Positions 1 to 7,852 of a stretch of DNA of 46,972 bases are shown in pieces (position 1 is the stretch's first letter; every line of letters starts with the position of its first letter). This DNA is from Candidatus Anammoxibacter sp. (GTDB lineage Bacteria; Planctomycetota; Brocadiia; Brocadiales; Anammoxibacteraceae), in NCBI GenBank assembly GCA_021777055.1, contig JAIQZO010000087.1, positions 1 through 46,972 of the forward strand, given 5' to 3'. The position numbers and the translations under genes were made by a program. The notes below the pieces were generated by a model. The model did no database searches and was not told where the DNA came from. It was given only the letters and a program-made list of their open reading frames with translations.

Positions 1-351
1 AAAATATAAAATTAAACTAAAGGAAAGATAGTTTATAGGTAAGAGTTTGTCCAGCTTTTTTAGGGGTATTATTCGATTGGTAAAGGTCTTTTGGTGGGGT
101 CGTAGATGCAGAAAACTACCGCGCAGCGGTTTCGTTCAACAAGTAACTATAAAGTTTCTTTATATTATCGGAAACTCTTAGCAATTAAAATAAATTATTG
201 ACTTTTTTTGGTAAATCAAGTAATATTCCGCCTGATATCATGGCACGCGGAATGATATCAGGCGGAATGCTCGCCTAATATTGTCTCATTTACAACAATA
301 TCATGGTCTGTACTTTTCTATTTTTATCAATTTTCTACAATAAATTTATCT
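1..351. other. Spacer upstream of the recombinase
   Basis: No convincing gene is seen here. The stretch is AT-rich and its only clear structure is the large palindrome at 225-268. No integron attC-like pair of GTT/AAC core sites was recognised. The recombinase promoter should lie between the palindrome and position 352 but cannot be assigned with confidence. Confidence 0.5.
225..268. repeat. Perfect 17-bp inverted repeat
   Basis: Arms 225-241 (attccgcctgatatcat) and 252-268 are perfect reverse complements, separated by a 10-base loop at 242-251. No T-run follows, so it is not a typical terminator. It sits 84 bp before the tyrosine recombinase start, so it could be an operator, a recombination site or a folded single-strand structure. 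The function is not shown by the sequence. Confidence 0.85.
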
Positions 352-1977
352 ATGTTTCAAGTTTCTGAGGAAATTTTTAATAATTATAATCTCATTTTAA
401 ATAATAGGAATATTCCTAAAAGCGAGCATTATGACTTTAGAAAATGGCTCAGGTATTATCTTGATTTTTGTAAGAAATACAAACACTCTGAATCAAAAAA
501 TGAAAGCCTTCCGCTTTTTATTAAAAAATTACAGCAAAAACATCAATCTTCTAAACAACAAAATCAAGCATCGAATGCTGTAATGCTATATTACTCTTTA
601 TTAAATCCAGATTCTAAAGAATGTCTCTCTAATTTTTATCAAAGATTACCGAAAAATGACAAGTCCTCAATTAAGCAAAATCAATCCACCGATTCAGTTC
701 AAAACAATAAACATGAAAAGCTGGTTAATGCTCTTAATGTAGAAGACAGTGTTACTTTTGGAAAAACCAAAGTAAACACAAAAAATCAAATTCCTCGTTC
801 CACCTTTTGCAACTATTCAAATACTTCACATAATTCTAATGAGTTAAGTGGTAGTGTCAACGAAAATACTCTTAATTATAATAAAAATTTATCTGATGAA
901 GAACTGCATTTAAACAAACAAAGTAGGCCTTTACGATCAGGTCAAAGTAACAATTCTGATATGCAAGCTGTTCCCGCTAATCTAAAAGAGGATATTATAC
1001 TTGAAATAGCCAATGGATGGAATGGGGCGTTTAACGAACTAAATAACTTAATTAAAATTAAACATTATTCTCCTAAAACTTTAAGCGCATATACAACCTG
1101 GCTGAAAAAGTTTCAGGGATTTACACACAATAAGGATATACATGCCCTAACACCTTCAGATGTTAAGAGCTTTTTAGAATATTTGGCTGTTAAACGAAAT
1201 GTATCTGCTTCAACGCAAAATCAGGCATTTAATGCGCTGTTGTTTTTTTATAAACACATTATTAAAAGAGATTTTGGCGACCAGAAAGACAATCTCAGGG
1301 CCAAGAGGAAACAATATATACCTGTTGTTTTATCCCGTGAAGAGGTTGACTTGATTATTAAACATCTTTCATACCCTTATGATTTGGTTGTAAAACTTTT
1401 GTATGGATGCGGACTCCGATTGTTTGAATGCCTGAATTTAAGGGTTAACAATTTTAATTATGATGCGGGTATTTTAACCATACATGATGGTAAGGGAAAA
1501 AAGGATAGAACGGTTCCTCTTCCTGAAAGCATTTTGCCGGAATTAAAAGCGCATCTTGAACGTGTGAAAAAGCTACATCAAGATGATATGGCATGTAACT
1601 ATCACGGAGCGTTTATGTTTGATGTAATAGAAAAGAAATACAAAAACTGTGCAAAAGAGTTAATCTGGCAGTGGTATTTCCCTGCAAAACAACTAACTAC
1701 TGTTCCGGATACAAAGGAGTTAAAACGGTATCATCTCCATGAAACGCGTATACAAGTTGCATTAAGACAAGCGGTTAAAATATCACAAATTTGTAAGCGC
1801 GTTACCGCCCATACTTTTCGCCACAGTTTTGCAACACATTTGTTGCAGGCTAATTATGATATCCGTACAATACAGGAATTATTAGGGCATAGTGATGTAA
1901 GGACAACGATGATTTATACACATTGCATTAAAAGTACAACGGTAAAAGAGGCAAAAAGCCCGCTTGATTTTGCGTAG
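352..1977 (+). CDS. Integron-integrase-like tyrosine recombinase with a second N-terminal core-binding domain
   Basis: A 541-residue site-specific tyrosine recombinase. The C-terminal catalytic domain (about 325-540) shows the expected active site: R356 in GCGLR, K381 in GKGKKDR, H487 and R490 in HTFRH, H513 in LLGHSD and nucleophile Y522 in MIYTH. A segment with WQWYFPA and RYHLHE (about 440-470) resembles the extra patch that marks integron integrases (IntI) among XerC/D relatives. A SAM-like core-binding domain lies at about 225-315. Unusually, residues 1-95 look like a second, diverged copy (FRKWLRYYLDFCKKY, later SSKQQNQASNAVMLYY beside SASTQNQAFNALLFFY). An Asn/Ser-rich linker (about 100-210) joins them. 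IntI proteins are usually about 320-340 residues. No cassette array is visible in the window. The fold is certain; an integron role is inference. Confidence 0.88.
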   Translation: MFQVSEEIFNNYNLILNNRNIPKSEHYDFRKWLRYYLDFCKKYKHSESKNESLPLFIKKLQQKHQSSKQQNQASNAVMLYYSLLNPDSKECLSNFYQRLPKNDKSSIKQNQSTDSVQNNKHEKLVNALNVEDSVTFGKTKVNTKNQIPRSTFCNYSNTSHNSNELSGSVNENTLNYNKNLSDEELHLNKQSRPLRSGQSNNSDMQAVPANLKEDIILEIANGWNGAFNELNNLIKIKHYSPKTLSAYTTWLKKFQGFTHNKDIHALTPSDVKSFLEYLAVKRNVSASTQNQAFNALLFFYKHIIKRDFGDQKDNLRAKRKQYIPVVLSREEVDLIIKHLSYPYDLVVKLLYGCGLRLFECLNLRVNNFNYDAGILTIHDGKGKKDRTVPLPESILPELKAHLERVKKLHQDDMACNYHGAFMFDVIEKKYKNCAKELIWQWYFPAKQLTTVPDTKELKRYHLHETRIQVALRQAVKISQICKRVTAHTFRHSFATHLLQANYDIRTIQELLGHSDVRTTMIYTHCIKSTTVKEAKSPLDFA

Positions 1978-2088
1978 CTGAGACAAGTGGGGACGGCGCA
2001 GTTTTTATAAATGCTAAAGTCTTATTTTTCTGTTATTCCTTTCATTATAAGATTGTCATTCATACATTTTTGTATCTATTCTGTGTCT

Positions 2089-2200
2089 GTTACACACCCC
2101 GTCTGCTTACGCATCCACCCCTCTTTCTAGAGGGGATTAAACAGCATCTGTTTAAACGTATAAGTCTCCTCTTTCTAGATGGGATTTAGGGGGGGGGTTA
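2089..2200. repeat. Dispersed 'cccctctttNtagagggg' repeat, copy 1
   Basis: It contains acgcatccacccctctttc followed by tagaggggatt, then a second degenerate half at 2166-2200 ending in a run of G. A closely matching copy lies at 44669-44735. The central part is self-complementary (cccctct/agagggg). It behaves as an intergenic dispersed element with no coding capacity. Confidence 0.75.
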
Positions 2201-2368
2201 ACAAAGACTGTGGATAATTATTGTTGATAATATCCAGAAAAAGATATGATTATACCTAAAGCATATTGGAAGGATACTGCCTGCTTACCCGTAGCAAGGT
2301 TCCTATGCTTATTTACTTTTCAGCTTGGTTAATAGGACGATCTTTGATATGCTGGATTTTAGTAGCTA

Positions 2369-2590
2369 GGCGGAAGGCTGAAGGTAAAAGCTTAAAGGCG
2401 AAAAGTAAAAAGGCAGATGACTTCAACCTCCCTGAATAAGAGTTGCATTAATCAACTAAGTTTGTCGAATCGCTTTGAGTTCTCGGATAATATGGATTCG
2501 TCCCTGGATTGAGCCAAAGATCATTGAAACTGAGAAAATCTTAAATTGTTGCTTTACCTTCAGCCTTCAGTCTTCAGCCTATTCACCTAA
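2369..2590. repeat. Inverted pair of heptamer repeats (gaaggct family)
   Basis: The left arm at 2369-2391 contains ggctgaaggt. The right arm at 2551-2588 contains ttcagccttcagtcttcag and ends in tattcacct. The arms are imperfect reverse complements and could form a long hairpin. The same 7-bp family recurs at 6973, 7538 and 17911. Confidence 0.75.
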
Positions 2591-2636
2591 ATAATAACAA
2601 TAAAACAAACCTAACCTTAATCGGTAAAATATATTT

Positions 2637-3026
2637 ATGTTCCTTAAACTATTTTTAGCCTTTACCCTTATCCCTGTTATTGAAATCTATTTGCTGATTG
2701 AAATCGGATCACGTCTCGGAGCAATTCCCACGGTAATAATTGTTGTGTTAACTGGGTTAACCGGGGCTTATCTGGCACGTATTCAAGGAATGATCACTAT
2801 GATGAAAGTAAGAAACAGTATGCAGCAGGGGATTATGCCGGAAGATGAATTGATAGATGCATTACTGATACTTGTGGCCGGGATTGTCTTGATTACTCCG
2901 GGGTTTATGACGGATATTACGGGTATAATACTTCTTATTCCCAGAACACGGTATCGTATTAATCGGTTTCTTAAACAGTGGATTGAGCAGTGGATCAGGG
3001 ATAAAAGGGATAATATTGCACGATAA
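2637..3026 (+). CDS. fxsA: FxsA family cytoplasmic-membrane protein
   Basis: A 129-residue inner-membrane protein matching the FxsA family in length and pattern. It has two N-terminal hydrophobic segments with PVIEIYLLI and G..L.G..tvi...LtG..GA, the conserved ARIQG segment (about 47-51), and a second hydrophobic region with the hallmark LLLVAG..LitPGF.TD..G near residues 77-97. A basic tail follows. In E. coli FxsA limits F-exclusion of phage T7; its molecular role is poorly defined. It stands alone between repeat-rich spacers, with no operon partner visible. Confidence 0.92.
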   Translation: MFLKLFLAFTLIPVIEIYLLIEIGSRLGAIPTVIIVVLTGLTGAYLARIQGMITMMKVRNSMQQGIMPEDELIDALLILVAGIVLITPGFMTDITGIILLIPRTRYRINRFLKQWIEQWIRDKRDNIAR

Positions 3027-3077
3027 GATGAGGAGTCAATTTGCTGCAGGAACTTCATCAGGGCTAATAGTTGTGTG

Positions 3078-3226
3078 AAATATTGAGTGCCTAAAATGCC
3101 TAAAATGAGCTAAAATGCCTAAAATTATAGAAATTTATTGTTAATAAAAAAGAATGCCGTTAACTTAAGTGCTTTTTCACACCATGGTGCTGTAAAACGT
3201 TCATAAATATGAAATATTTTAACGAG
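3078..3226. repeat. Dispersed repeat, partner of the MITE at 41888
   Basis: About 130 bp, including tgagtgcctaaaatgcc, aaatttattNttaataaaaaa and gttcataaatatgaaa, recurs in order at about 41936-42050 inside a MITE. This copy lacks the inverted ends seen there and carries an extra aaaatgcctaaaat unit, so it looks like an older or truncated copy. Confidence 0.75.
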
Positions 3227-3399
3227 TGGCGGGGTAAGAATTGCGTTGTTGGAATAATAGAGGCTTGTTTATAATGTGCGATTTGAGTTTTACACTAATT
3301 TTTTAACAGACCTAACGTAGCCGATTTGTTTTAAGATGGGACAACGTATACATTTCTGTTGGGCACATTAAAACGTTTAGAAGCAGTCTTTGCTCCAGC

Positions 3400-3685
3400 G
3401 TTAGAGAAACCTCTTCATGAGTTCTAATATCTAACATTAAAATGTCGTCTTTCTTTTGAACTACATTCCTTACGATATCAAATACTATTCGTTGTCATAG
3501 TCTACAGAGCATGCCCATGATCCTTATAATTTCCCTTTGAGCTTATGGGTTTCCAGACTTGGAGCAAAAGGGTTGTTTTCTAAATCTTTTAATTCGTCTT
3601 CAATGATCCTTTTATTTTTTGGATTCTTTCTTATGGTCATTTTTAATGATTTTACAAAAGTCTTGTCCCAAACAAGTGTTCTCAT
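3400..3685 (-). pseudogene. Decayed RelE/YafQ-type toxin
   Basis: On the minus strand an intact start reads MRTLVWDKTFVKSLK and continues to about LKDLENNPL, typical of the N-terminus of RelE/YafQ-superfamily mRNA interferases. After that the family sequence continues only with a frameshift (PSLETHKLKGKL), internal stops (after KGKL and after ACSVDYDNE) and another frame change (DIVRNVVQKKDDILMLDIR). ATG at 3685 overlaps the antitoxin stop by ATGA, the usual coupled arrangement. The toxin is therefore inactive. Plus-strand reading frames at 3537-3906 are shadows of this locus. Confidence 0.8.
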
Positions 3686-3904
3686 TCTGTTATTTCTTTC
3701 ATTATATCGCCCGCAGAACCTTTTTTAACATTTCCTCTATTATAATCTGCTCTAGCTTCCTTCTATGTTTTCTGAAATCGAATCACGTCTTTTCTCAATT
3801 AATTTTTTATGAATTATCTCAATTAACTCCTGTTGCTGAAATTCTGGAAAAGATTCGATTATATCTAAAGCATCTTGGAAAGAAACGGCATGCTGCGTAT
3901 TCAT
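3682..3904 (-). pseudogene. Frameshifted antitoxin of a type II toxin-antitoxin pair
   Basis: Starting at ATG 3904, the minus strand encodes a 50-residue open part (MNTQHAVSFQDALDIIESF...KRRDSISENI) that ends at TAG 3754-3752. Shifting by one base near 3756-3765 restores EARADYNRGNVKKGS..DIMKEITE, ending at TGA 3684-3682. The joined product of about 74 residues resembles the small antitoxins that precede RelE-like toxins (pattern RR.E...N..EA...Y..G.V..G...DLM.E). One single-base indel explains the break. Together with the damaged toxin this is a dead module. Confidence 0.75.
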
Positions 3905-4034
3905 GACTAAACATCTACTTATTATGTGTTTTGTATTATTATATTGGACTATGGTAGGTAACAGTATAACGTTAACTGATTAGATGCATTATCAGTTTAT
4001 GCATTTAAAGGTAACTTACTACTATTATTCACGT

Positions 4035-4478
4035 TTAATCTTCTGGAAGTTCAAGTAGTCGAACATCTTCAATATCAATTTTGCGGCCTGCTGCACGTTT
4101 TGATGCAATAAGATCTTCTTTGCGTACCACAAAAAATTCTTGTTCCATATAATTCATTTTTATTTTCTGTTTCCATACTTTATCAAATTTAATGCCAGGA
4201 GTTGAAGTTTGTACATCAATCCTAACTTTATCCTTGAATATTGTGATTTCATGGGAAATCAGTTCATCTGCATTTGTGAGAGAAGCGGAACCAAATCCAG
4301 CATCTATAAGGGCTTTTAAGAGATTTTCTGCATTTCTGTGGGTTGGATCTATTAAAATATCCAAGTCAAATGTTGCTCTAGGTACACCATGAAGGATTGA
4401 GGCAATTCCTCCAATTATGACATATTTAACATCATGTTTTTGAAAGGATCTGAATACGTCCTTTAATCTGTTTAGCAT
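4035..4478 (-). CDS. Minimal nucleotidyltransferase (AbiEii/MNT-like)
   Basis: A 147-residue protein of the DNA polymerase beta-like nucleotidyltransferase superfamily. The N-terminal motif VKYVIIGGIASILHG followed by PRATFDLDILID is the family signature: a Gly-rich helix start, then the DxD metal ligands in FDLDILID. A basic tail with KREDLIASKRAAGR is also typical. Such enzymes transfer nucleotides to RNA or proteins and often act as toxins paired with a small partner. Its first 47 nt overlap the upstream 66-residue gene in another frame, indicating translational coupling. Start ATG 4478 lacks a strong ribosome site. A toxin role is inferred; enzyme class is well supported. Confidence 0.82.
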   Translation of the reverse strand: MLNRLKDVFRSFQKHDVKYVIIGGIASILHGVPRATFDLDILIDPTHRNAENLLKALIDAGFGSASLTNADELISHEITIFKDKVRIDVQTSTPGIKFDKVWKQKIKMNYMEQEFFVVRKEDLIASKRAAGRKIDIEDVRLLELPED

Positions 4479-4632
4479 TTTTCTTAGCCATTAATTGAGG
4501 ATTAACATTTAGTGCTAAATCCGTAAACGAACATAACATATCCATTCTTTCTGCAAGGGAAAGAGATTGAAACCATTTGGCTTTATTTTCCATCGTTTCT
4601 TCAATACGATCATGTGATATTTCTCGTTTCAT
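4432..4632 (-). CDS. Small partner protein of the nucleotidyltransferase (unknown)
   Basis: A 66-residue, mostly helical, charged protein starting MKREISHDRIEETMENKAKWF. It has a good ribosome site (aaggatg) just upstream of ATG 4632. It precedes the nucleotidyltransferase and overlaps it by 47 nt, so both are made from one message. The segment WFQSLSLAERMDML looks like a helix-turn region but no known domain was recognised, and the protein lacks HEPN features (RxxxxH). It may be an antitoxin or regulator by position only. Confidence 0.6.
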   Translation of the reverse strand: MKREISHDRIEETMENKAKWFQSLSLAERMDMLCSFTDLALNVNPQLMAKKNAKQIKGRIQILSKT

Positions 4633-4802
4633 TCTTACATCCTTACAAATTCTTACAAAGCGCAGTATTAATTTACATGCGTAATTAGCATTTTATTTAT
4701 TATCTACGTAGTGTTGTTCAAGGTATAGAGTCTATTATATAATGAAATTCTTTGAAAATGAATAAATAAATAGAAGTGCAAAATTTATTTTGATCTTCTA
4801 TT

Positions 4803-4824
4803 AAGATATGATCATTCATATCTT
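4803..4824. promoter_or_regulatory. Palindrome, possible operator
   Basis: Arms 4803-4811 (aagatatga) and 4816-4824 (tcatatctt) are perfect reverse complements around tcat. There is no T-run, so a terminator is unlikely. Its position about 185 bp before the molybdo-oxidoreductase suggests an operator, but no regulator family is recognised. Confidence 0.45.
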
Positions 4825-4860
4825 TACACTACCCCAGTATATATTAAATAGTGCTTGATA

Positions 4861-4899
4861 TTAATCTTGTTTATATAGTATTATTTAATCTTGTTTATA
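4861..4899. promoter_or_regulatory. 15-bp tandem direct repeat, candidate activator sites
   Basis: The sequence ttaatcttgtttata occurs at 4861-4875 and again, unchanged, at 4885-4899. The 24-bp spacing is close to two helical turns. It lies about 110-150 bp upstream of the start at 5008, as expected of a tandem activator binding site. It is not one of the dispersed repeats of this window. Confidence 0.5.
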
Positions 4900-5007
4900 A
4901 CGGTAATTTATAAGAACTGACGAAGGTACATACTACGGTTAAGTGATGCTTATTGAATTTGTTAAGTCGGTACACACTATATGCGTTGACGGATTATAGG
5001 AGATTAT

Positions 5008-6948
5008 ATGGAAGTCAAATATACTACGTGTCCTAGGGATTGTCCTGATTCTTGCGGGATAATGGCAACTGTTGATAATGGTAAGATCGTAAAACATACG
5101 GGCCAGCCGGATCATCCCATAACACAAGGTGCTTTATGTTATAAAGGGGCAAACTATCTTAAACGTTTTTACAGCCCTAATCGGATTCTTAACCCCATGC
5201 TTAAAACTAATGGCAAGTGGAATGAGATCGGATGGGATGAGGCATTTAACATTGCTGCGGAGAAGCTGAACCATTATAAAGATACATTAGGGGTAAAATC
5301 GATTTTGTTTGTTCAATACGGCGGTATTCTTGCCTTTGTTAACCAGCTTGCAGGTAAGATGTTTTTTAACGCCTTTGGTGGTGCAACATATGTTCAAGGC
5401 GGATTGAGCCATGATGGTGGCGCTGCAGGACAGAACCTTGATTTTGGTACTGTTTCCAGCCATATTCCTCAAGACATGCTTAACAGCAAGAACCTGATTA
5501 TCTGGGGAAGGAATCCTGTGGTGACAAATCTGCACATGGTTCAGTTTATCAGGAATGCCAGGAAGAACGGTTGCAAGACATACTTAATTGATCCTATCAG
5601 GACTGAAACGGCTAAACATGTGGACAAACATTTCGCTGTACGTGCGGGTAGCGATGGATTGCTGGCAATAGGGATTGCAAAGGTGCTTATAGAGTCTTCA
5701 CGGGTTGACGATCAATTTACGAAAGAGAGATCTTCCGGGTTTGAAGAGTACAAAAATATCCTGAACTCATTTACACTTGAATATATAGAGAACGAGACTG
5801 GTATCAGTATTGAGGATATCAGGGAACTGGCGGATATCTATTATGAAGGCAAGCCTACATCAACCCATCTGGGTATTGGACCACAATACTGGAGAAACGG
5901 GGCATCAAATTTCAGGCTAATAGATGCCTTGGTTGGTATTTCCGGAAATCTTGGTATCAAAGGTGGTGGGGCTAACTATATGCCGGACAGACGTTCACAT
6001 ATTGACACATCAATGGTGGCCGGCGTAAAACCAGAAGAATCCAGGACTATTCTATTGCCACAGATAGGCCGCGGTATCACTGAGGCGAAAGATCCACCCA
6101 TAAAGATGGCCTGGATAATAACGGCAAACCCGGTGGGGACTGCGCCAAACTCTAATCTTACAGCCAAGGCCCTGGAGGCACTTGACTTTGTTATTGTATC
6201 GGACAATTTTATGACAGCAACTGCAGAGCTGGCGGATCTCTTTCTTCCTGTTACTACATACCTGGAGAATACGGACATAACGACAAGCTACTGGCACAAT
6301 TTGATAGGGTTTGTTAATCCGGTTGTACCGCCTCAGGGAGATTCAAAATCGGATGTGGAGATATTTACAACACTTGCAAAGAAGATGGGGATTGAAAAGA
6401 TGGCAGATCTCTCTGCTGCTGATTGGGTAGAGAAACTGGCAAAGAAGTTAACGACAGCGGAACCTGGCTTCTTGGAAAAAGAGGGGACTGCAAAAAAGAG
6501 TCCACTACAAGATGAAATCCCTTTTGCCGATGGAAAGTTTCGGACAGAATCAGGCAAGTTTAATTTTATTCAAGAGTATAATTATATAGAGAAGACAAAG
6601 GACAAAGAGTTTCCATTTAATTTGATTGCACCTAAGACCGTAAAACTCATTAATCTACAAGCGTTGGAAAAAGATGTTCCGGATTATCCAAATATGGAGA
6701 TGAGAAAAGAGTGTGCGGACGCCATAGGAATCGGAGAGAATGAACTTGTACGTGTGGTTAGCAAGGTGGGGGAGATTAAAGCCATGGTCTCATATACAGA
6801 AGACCTGTTGAGTGAAAACGTGAAAATAACGCCGGCTATATGGAAGGATAATATAAAAGGGATAAACACTTTGCGTGAGGATTTTATTACAGATAAAGGA
6901 AACTGTGCGGCATTTCATGAAACCATGGTAAGGGTTGAAAAGATTTGA
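5008..6948 (+). CDS. Molybdopterin (bis-MGD) oxidoreductase, substrate unknown
   Basis: A 646-residue catalytic subunit of the DMSO-reductase superfamily. The N-terminus carries a [4Fe-4S] motif, C8-x3-C12-x3-C16-x27-C44 (CPRDCPDSCG, then ALCYKG). The molybdopterin core follows with the expected elements IIWGRNPVVTN, LIDPIRTETAK, AVRAGSDGLLAIGIAKVL and ELADLFLPVTTYLE. A C-terminal dinucleotide-binding domain lies at about 530-646. There is no Tat signal, so it is cytoplasmic. No iron-sulfur or membrane-anchor subunit lies beside it, so it may be soluble or use a distant partner. The residue that coordinates Mo could not be assigned. Ribosome site taggag is well placed. The superfamily is certain; the reaction is not. 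Confidence 0.9.
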   Translation: MEVKYTTCPRDCPDSCGIMATVDNGKIVKHTGQPDHPITQGALCYKGANYLKRFYSPNRILNPMLKTNGKWNEIGWDEAFNIAAEKLNHYKDTLGVKSILFVQYGGILAFVNQLAGKMFFNAFGGATYVQGGLSHDGGAAGQNLDFGTVSSHIPQDMLNSKNLIIWGRNPVVTNLHMVQFIRNARKNGCKTYLIDPIRTETAKHVDKHFAVRAGSDGLLAIGIAKVLIESSRVDDQFTKERSSGFEEYKNILNSFTLEYIENETGISIEDIRELADIYYEGKPTSTHLGIGPQYWRNGASNFRLIDALVGISGNLGIKGGGANYMPDRRSHIDTSMVAGVKPEESRTILLPQIGRGITEAKDPPIKMAWIITANPVGTAPNSNLTAKALEALDFVIVSDNFMTATAELADLFLPVTTYLENTDITTSYWHNLIGFVNPVVPPQGDSKSDVEIFTTLAKKMGIEKMADLSAADWVEKLAKKLTTAEPGFLEKEGTAKKSPLQDEIPFADGKFRTESGKFNFIQEYNYIEKTKDKEFPFNLIAPKTVKLINLQALEKDVPDYPNMEMRKECADAIGIGENELVRVVSKVGEIKAMVSYTEDLLSENVKITPAIWKDNIKGINTLREDFITDKGNCAAFHETMVRVEKI

Positions 6949-6957
6949 GATAACTAA

Positions 6958-7035
6958 GTAGGTTGATAGACAGAAGGCTGAAGGTAAAAAGAGCGATGGT
7001 TTAATACATTCAGCCTATTCACCTGAGTAGTTACG
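6958..7035. repeat. Short heptamer-type element ending in the common terminus
   Basis: It contains agaaggctgaaggt (about 6972-6985) and an inverted half attcagcctattcacctg (7008-7025), then agtagttac. This is a compact version of the 2369-2590 element and shares its right end tattcacct. Confidence 0.7.
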
Positions 7036-7094
7036 ATTTGGATTAAATACGCAACTAAAAGTATTTGCAATTAGATAGGAGCCAAACAGGGTTA

Positions 7095-7526
7095 ATGAAG
7101 AAAAGTAAAAACATCGTTGAGAAATTGCATATACATCCGATCTCAGCCCATTTTCCCAGCGCTTTTTTTCCTTTTTCAGTACTATTTATTATTTTGGTTA
7201 TCATAAAAGAGGATAGTGCATTTGTTGCAGGGGTGAAGTATACACAGTTGGCTGGTGCTGTTACAAACCCTATTGCAATGGCTTCAGGTTTTATTGATTG
7301 GAAATCCAAATATAAAGGGGCGAAGGTTCCTATATTTAAAAAGAAGATACTTTTCTCGTCGATTGCTCAAACACTGGCTTTCTTGTGTGTTGCATGGAGT
7401 TATTTGATGCCTGGAGTATTGGAAGCGGATAATTTTTTGATATATCTGTTTCTATTATTAACCATACTTTCTACGGTTTTCACATTCCTGGTGGGAAGAT
7501 GGGGGGCACGGCTGGTTTATTTGTAA
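7095..7526 (+). CDS. DUF2231-like integral membrane protein
   Basis: A predicted 143-residue inner-membrane protein with about four hydrophobic helices. The segment LHIHPISAHFPSAFF near the N-terminus matches the conserved start of DUF2231-type proteins (LHP...HFP), followed by a glycine-rich helix with SGFIDWK. Function is unknown; relatives often lie near redox or respiratory genes, as here. An upstream TTG at 7065 is also in frame, but ATG 7095 is preferred because its product begins directly before the conserved domain. Upstream aggagcc is slightly far and caggg close, so the ribosome site is ambiguous. Confidence 0.7.
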   Translation: MKKSKNIVEKLHIHPISAHFPSAFFPFSVLFIILVIIKEDSAFVAGVKYTQLAGAVTNPIAMASGFIDWKSKYKGAKVPIFKKKILFSSIAQTLAFLCVAWSYLMPGVLEADNFLIYLFLLLTILSTVFTFLVGRWGARLVYL

Positions 7527-7537
7527 GGTTATACTCT

Positions 7538-7566
7538 AGGCTGAAGGCTGAAGGCTGCAGGCTATT
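7538..7566. repeat. Tandem heptamer aggctga
   Basis: Three to four consecutive copies of the 7-bp unit (aggctga aggctga aggctgc aggctat) begin 12 bp after the DUF2231 gene stop. Same family as 2369-2590, 6958-7035 and 17911-17950. Confidence 0.85.
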
Positions 7567-7781
7567 AGAGAAAAACAGTGCGTGAACATACAAAGCGTGG
7601 TTTTTCAGATTTTCCAGTTTAGAGAGAAAAGATTCAATAATAGGTGTAAGATTAAGGTTGTATGAGAAACGTTTAAAAGCTGTCTGCAAGACTGCTCCAG
7701 CAAGGTGATTAGAATCAAGAATTGGTATTTGGTTAAAACAGAATGTGGTTTTACATGAGGCAGTGCCTCTTGAGACAGGGA

Positions 7782-7805
7782 GTTACAAGGCTTCAGCCTT
7801 GTAAC
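7782..7805. repeat. Perfect 10-bp hairpin
   Basis: Arms 7782-7791 (gttacaaggc) and 7796-7805 (gccttgtaac) around ttca. Related in style to the aacctgaaggtt palindromes at 16005-16095. There is no T-run. It lies 48 bp before the ferritin-like gene. Confidence 0.75.
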
Positions 7806-7852
7806 GAGTATTTGATATTGTATTAATTGCCAAATTAGTAGGACATAAAAGG

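Larger units (their letters stand above)
1978..2636. other. Gene-free, repeat-laden spacer
   Basis: No coding sequence is supported across this 659-bp stretch. It holds two dispersed-repeat types described separately (about 2089-2200 and 2369-2590). A short segment around 2246-2300 resembles plus-strand sequence at about 3852-3900 inside the decayed antitoxin gene, which suggests a small fragment of the same decayed module. Confidence 0.6.
4633..5007. other. Divergent spacer with candidate operators
   Basis: This 375-bp AT-rich spacer between divergent genes contains no gene. It holds a perfect 9-bp-arm hairpin (4803-4824) and a 15-bp direct repeat (4861-4899). The ribosome site taggag at about 4998-5003 serves the downstream oxidoreductase. 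Confidence 0.6.
7527..7852. other. Spacer with heptamer run, hairpin and a possible gene relic
   Basis: It holds a heptamer run at 7538-7566 and a perfect hairpin at 7782-7805. On the minus strand, about 7569-7740 reads open as NHLAGAVLQTAFKRFSYN and onward. This lacks a clear start and may be a relic of an unrecognised gene. No product is claimed. Confidence 0.5.

Noticed and set aside
225..268. Palindrome as an integron attC site
   Set aside because: It lacks the GTT/AAC core boxes and the bulged bases expected of attC, so only a generic palindrome is claimed.
3537..3906. Plus-strand reading frames of 63 and 95 codons
   Set aside because: They run antisense to the decayed toxin-antitoxin genes and have no ribosome site or protein-like composition.
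7538..7740. Minus-strand frame with AFKRFSYNLNLTPIIES
   Set aside because: Protein-like composition but no start, no family match and a heptamer run at one end; listed only as a possible relic.
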